A stretch of DNA of 8,698 nt from Patulibacter sp. (GTDB lineage Bacteria > Actinomycetota > Thermoleophilia > Solirubrobacterales > Solirubrobacteraceae). The stretch lies in contig JAVHXX010000172.1 of the NCBI GenBank assembly GCA_031119595.1, positions 1-8,698 on the forward strand. Direction: 5' to 3'. Within the stretch, counting starts at the first letter, position 1, and each line of letters opens with the position of its first letter. Under the pieces are notes generated by a model, which searched no databases, was not told the origin of the DNA, and saw nothing but the letters and a program-made list of their open reading frames with translations. The position numbers and the translations under genes were made by a program. Shown piece after piece: positions 6,128 through 8,698 of the stretch.

Positions 6128-7189
6128 TCAGGCGGTCTGCCCGCCCATGAGGCCTTCGAGCGGACCGCCCGGACCGCCGAACTGCTTCTCGAGCTTCAGG
6201 ATCAGATCGGTGATCGGCGTGGACGTCTTCGGGGCGACGATCGGCTTCGGCGTGGCGGTGTTGGTGATCGTGAGGGTCACGTCGCCGCTGCCCGGATCGT
6301 CGCCGGTCTGGTCGTCGGCCTTGAGGTGCACCTGGATCTGCCGCTCGAGGTGGTCGTCCTTGCCGACCCAGATCGAGGCGTCGAGCACCTTGATCGCTTT
6401 CTCGGCGTCGGCGAGGTCGCTGTCGGAGATGCTGTCGACCTGCTTCAGCTTGTCGACGCCCGGCAACTGCGGGACCGCGGCGGGCAGCGCCTTGAGACCC
6501 GAGGTGATGTCGTCGGCGACGGCCTTCACGTCGACCGGGCCGCTGATCTTCTGGGTGTCCTCACCCTCCACCTGGCCGCCGTCGGTGACGGTCGTGCTCT
6601 TGAACCACGTGTCGGGGTCGAGGTCCATCGCGTCGAGGAGCTTCTGCGGGTCGACGCCACCGAGCGGACTCGTGGCGCTGACGCCCTCCTTCGCCGCCTC
6701 CTTCTGGATCTCGCTCATCAGCTCGTTCGTGAGGGCCGAGCCGACGGCGTAGTCCTGCCCCTCCCAGTTCGCGTAGAGCTGGTCGGCGGCGTACGTGATG
6801 CCACCCGAGTACTTGCCCTTGCCCGATTTGCCCTTGCCGTCGACGTAGTCACCGTCGACGTCGAAGGCGACCGCGAGCGGGGGCAGCAGCTTGCCGCTCT
6901 CCTGCTTCCCGTACGAGACGGTGAGGTTGGCCTCACCCGCGAGGTGCCGGAGTTCGTCGTCCTTCGGGACGTCGATCGTGCCCTTCACGTTCACGGCGAC
7001 GTAGCCGCTGGACGCGTCGCTCGGCTTGAAGGCGGCCTTCAGGAGCGTGGCGCCGTCGGTGGACGACGCCGACGCGCCGCTCGAGGCGCCGCCCGAACCG
7101 CCGTCGCTGCCGCAGCCGGCCACGGCGGCGGTCGTCGCGAGGGTCGCAAGGGCGGTGAAGGCGAGTCGTCGCGATGCGGGAAGGACCAT
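6128..7189 (-). CDS. Lipoprotein, LppX/LprG-like, paralog A
   Basis: This 353-residue surface lipoprotein has a signal peptide running to the lipobox VAGC with Cys26 as the lipidation site. A Gly/Ser-rich tether (about 27-46) and a soluble domain follow. The pattern resembles the LppX/LprAFG (LolA-like) lipoproteins, which bind lipids in a half-barrel in mycobacteria: a TLLKAAF helix, a LYANWEGQDYAV strand pair, DPDTWF, then KISGPVDV, and WVGKDDHLERQ at 274-284. That assignment is by motif style and is tentative. ATG 7189 gives a normal lipoprotein signal. A TTG at 7201, preceded by GGGGA at good distance, is an alternative start adding four residues. The frame stays open far upstream but only by overlapping the next gene. 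It is paralogous to the gene at 7324-8400. It ends in a Gly/Pro-rich tail and lacks that paralog's C-terminal cysteines. Confidence 0.82.
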   Translation of the reverse strand: MVLPASRRLAFTALATLATTAAVAGCGSDGGSGGASSGASASSTDGATLLKAAFKPSDASSGYVAVNVKGTIDVPKDDELRHLAGEANLTVSYGKQESGKLLPPLAVAFDVDGDYVDGKGKSGKGKYSGGITYAADQLYANWEGQDYAVGSALTNELMSEIQKEAAKEGVSATSPLGGVDPQKLLDAMDLDPDTWFKSTTVTDGGQVEGEDTQKISGPVDVKAVADDITSGLKALPAAVPQLPGVDKLKQVDSISDSDLADAEKAIKVLDASIWVGKDDHLERQIQVHLKADDQTGDDPGSGDVTLTITNTATPKPIVAPKTSTPITDLILKLEKQFGGPGGPLEGLMGGQTA

Positions 7190-7269
7190 GGCCGCATTCA
7201 ACCACGCGATCCCCGGAGCGCCAATGCGCCACGCGGCAACCCTGGTCACCGACGCGATACCGCCGGTAG

Positions 7270-7293
7270 CCCGTCCGGTGGGTCGCCGACGGG
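7270..7293 (-). terminator. Weak inverted repeat between the two lipoprotein genes
   Basis: CCCGTC (7270-7275) and GACGGG (7288-7293) can pair over a 12-base loop, 31 bp downstream of the lipoprotein B stop on the minus strand. An 11-bp palindrome TACCGCCGGTA (7258-7268) follows. The whole 134-bp gap contains no gene. These elements may attenuate read-through into lipoprotein A or mark its promoter; the sequence alone does not decide this. Confidence 0.25.
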
Positions 7294-7323
7294 AACTCGG
7301 GGACTGTCCGCGTCGCCGCGCGG

Positions 7324-8400
7324 CTACTTCAGGTCGCTCTGGCAGGCGTTGAGCTTGGCGGCATCGTTGCCGGCCTTGTTGACGCACTCGATGTAGGCCT
7401 CGGACACGGCCGCGTTCCCCGCGCCGCTGCTCCCCGACGCCGCGGCGCCGGCCGCCGCACCGAAGAGACCGTTGAGCTTGGGGATGAGGTCCGTGACCGG
7501 CTTCGTGTTGCTCGGCGCCTTGATGTCCTGCTGCTCGTTGACGTCGGTGAGGGTCAGCTGGATCGAGCCGGAGAGCTCGTCGGAGGCCTTCGCGCCGCTG
7601 GCGTCGAGGTCGACCTTCAGCTGGCGCAGGATGTGGTCGTCCTTGCCGGTCCACACGGTCACGTCGAGCTTCTTGATCTGCTTGGAGACCGCGTCGAGCT
7701 GGGCGTCCGTGACGGTCGGGACGGTACGCGCCGTCGAGCTGCCGGGGGCGAGGGCCTGGGCCTTGCGGGCGGCGCCCAGGACGTCCGGGACGAGCGTCTT
7801 GATGTTGACGGCGCCGCTGATCTTGTAGGTGTCGACGCCGCCGATCTTTTCGGTGCCCTCGACCTCCGGGTCGATGAGCCACGTCTGTGGGTTCAGGCCG
7901 AGCTTGCCGAGGACGTCCTTCTGGCTGTCGGCGCTGGCGCCGGACTGCTTGATCGCGGCCTTGAGCGACTGCACGGCACGCGCCGAGAGCTCCTGTCCCA
8001 CGTCGTAGTTCGTGCCCTGGTAGCTCACGTAGAAGCGGCCGTCGACGTAGACGCCGCCGGCGTCGAGGTCGAGCTTGCCGCCGCCGGTCTCCTCGCCGCT
8101 GGCCTTCACGGCCGCGGAGAACTCGGGGATCTCGCCGTCCTTCGCCTGGCCGAGCTTGATCTCGGCCGAGGCCTCACCGGAGCCGCCGGGCGTGCCGGTG
8201 AGCTTGCCGTTCGCGGTGATCTTGATGTCACCGCTCTTGATCTTCGACGAGCCCGTGCTCGGCTGGAAGGTGCTCGCGAGCAGCGTCTTGGCATCGGTGG
8301 TACTGGCCGCGCCGGTCTTCGTGTCCGACGAGCTGCCGCACCCGGAGATGCCGAGCGCACCGACGGTCACCGCGGTGAGCGCGAGGGATCGAATCTGCAT
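7324..8400 (-). CDS. Lipoprotein, LppX/LprG-like, paralog B with C-terminal Cys pair
   Basis: This 358-residue lipoprotein has a short signal peptide ending in the lipobox ISGC, with Cys21 as the lipidation site. ATG 8400 has AGGA nine bases upstream and gives a compact signal, so it is preferred over in-frame codons further up. The domain order parallels paralog A: TLLASTFQPS near the N-terminus, FYVSYQGTNYDVG, LNPQTWL, YKISGAVNIKTL, WTGKDDHILRQ at 250-260, and PVTDLIPKLNGLFG. It then has an Ala/Gly/Ser linker and a short helical tail with Cys339 and Cys353 (YIECVNKAGN to NACQSDLK), which A lacks. The lipid-binding assignment by analogy to LppX/LprG is tentative. It may be co-transcribed with A, 134 bp downstream, and is divergent from the secreted-protein gene at 8573. 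Confidence 0.83.
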   Translation of the reverse strand: MQIRSLALTAVTVGALGISGCGSSSDTKTGAASTTDAKTLLASTFQPSTGSSKIKSGDIKITANGKLTGTPGGSGEASAEIKLGQAKDGEIPEFSAAVKASGEETGGGKLDLDAGGVYVDGRFYVSYQGTNYDVGQELSARAVQSLKAAIKQSGASADSQKDVLGKLGLNPQTWLIDPEVEGTEKIGGVDTYKISGAVNIKTLVPDVLGAARKAQALAPGSSTARTVPTVTDAQLDAVSKQIKKLDVTVWTGKDDHILRQLKVDLDASGAKASDELSGSIQLTLTDVNEQQDIKAPSNTKPVTDLIPKLNGLFGAAAGAAASGSSGAGNAAVSEAYIECVNKAGNDAAKLNACQSDLK

Positions 8401-8483
8401 GTGGAGAGGTCCTGGGAGAAGATCGAAGTGGGCGACGCCGTCCGCAGCGTCGACACCGGCAGGCCGCTCGACGCTATCAGCCC

Positions 8484-8544
8484 TGGTTGCGTGCGGACGC
8501 AGGCCCTCGGCGGCGCGCCAACCAGATTGCACGGCGCGCAACCA
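8484..8544. repeat. Three related motif copies in the divergent promoter region
   Basis: CGGCGCGCCAACCA (8511-8524) and CGGCGCGCAACCA (8532-8544) are direct repeats starting 21 bp apart, differing by one inserted C. TGGTTGCGTGCGG (8484-8496) is an inverted relative matching 11 of 13 positions. They lie in the 172-bp gap between lipoprotein B and the divergent secreted-protein gene. The two-turn spacing would place regulator sites on one face of the helix, so an operator cluster is possible. I see no convincing -10/-35 pair in this gap. Confidence 0.4.
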
Positions 8545-8572
8545 CGGCTGCCAAGGTGGGTTGGGAACCCCG

Positions 8573-8698
8573 ATGACCCGCCGCCTCCTCCCCCCGCGCC
8601 GGCACGCCGTCCTGGTGGCCATCGCCGCCACGCTCGTCGCCGCAGCACCCGCCGCCGCCTCCTCCTCGACCGTGCTCGTCGTGGACGGCTCGCACGTC
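8573..8698 (+). CDS. Start of a secreted protein, truncated by the window end
   Basis: Only the first 42 codons are present, in frame to the last base. ATG 8573 has GGGAA five bases upstream (8563-8567). The protein begins with a typical signal peptide: MTRRLLPPRRH basic region, a Val/Ala/Leu core, and likely cleavage at Ala-Ala-Ala near residue 31. The mature part starts SSSTVLVVDGSHV, a beta-strand-like pattern. This is too short to assign a family. It is divergent from lipoprotein B and shares its upstream region. The coding call rests on the ribosome site plus a well-formed signal peptide. Confidence 0.65.
   Translation, partial: MTRRLLPPRRHAVLVAIAATLVAAAPAAASSSTVLVVDGSHV

Noticed and set aside
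7258..7268. TACCGCCGGTA palindrome as a regulator site
   Set aside because: Eleven GC-rich bases with no second copy nearby and no promoter attached; chance is likely.
5096..7396. 766-codon open frame on the plus strand crossing the second lipase, the hairpin and the lipoprotein gene
   Set aside because: It runs through a strong terminator-like hairpin and across genes on both strands, and its translation is low-complexity Arg/Gly/Val-rich sequence.
7190..7882. In-frame upstream extension of lipoprotein A on the minus strand
   Set aside because: It would overlap lipoprotein B by more than 500 bp and bury the lipobox signal peptide; the translation there is Arg-rich noise.
8401..8631. In-frame upstream extension of lipoprotein B
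   Set aside because: It would place about 77 residues before a clear lipoprotein signal peptide and would overlap the divergent gene at 8573.
1..8698. CRISPR array, insertion sequence, tRNA or rRNA, toxin-antitoxin or defence island
   Set aside because: No regularly spaced repeats, transposase motifs, cloverleaf or rRNA-like stretches, or small paired toxin genes were seen on either strand.

Overview
The window is GC-rich bacterial DNA with bacterial start codons (ATG/GTG), Sec-type signal peptides and lipoboxes. Gene density and codon use are ordinary, with strong G/C bias at third positions. The secreted lipases and the lipoprotein pair would fit a high-GC actinobacterium, possibly of the Thermoleophilia/Solirubrobacterales kind. 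That placement is inference from style only; no marker gene is present.

Layout. Positions 1-111 are non-coding and hold small hairpins. A short-chain dehydrogenase/reductase (112-993, minus) overlaps the 3' end of a large secreted alpha/beta hydrolase (974-2764, minus), so these two form an operon. A relatively AT-rich 275-bp regulatory region (2765-3039) follows. It carries two repeated minus-strand promoter-like modules, a palindrome over the distal -35 box, and a weaker plus-strand promoter candidate. Divergently on the plus strand lie two tandem paralogous secreted lipases of the LIP / Candida antarctica lipase A type (3040-4305 and 4338-5594), closed by an 18-bp-stem hairpin. A small, probably leaderless membrane protein (5691-6083, plus) converges on two tandem paralogous minus-strand lipoproteins (6128-7189 and 7324-8400) resembling the LppX/LprG group. 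A divergent plus-strand secreted protein begins at 8573 and runs off the window.

Working model. The hydrolase/SDR operon and the lipase pair are divergently arranged around one control region and could be co-regulated. The three exported hydrolases would cleave esters or lipids outside the membrane, and the cytoplasmic SDR could oxidise or reduce a product. The lipoproteins might bind lipids at the cell surface, but they are separated from the lipases by terminator-like hairpins, so that link is speculative.

The most notable points are the apparent loss of the catalytic Asp in the first lipase paralog, the duplicated promoter module upstream of the large hydrolase, and repeated motifs in front of the lipoprotein/secreted-protein divergent pair. 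I see no CRISPR array, mobile element, RNA gene, defence system or clearly new multi-gene system here.
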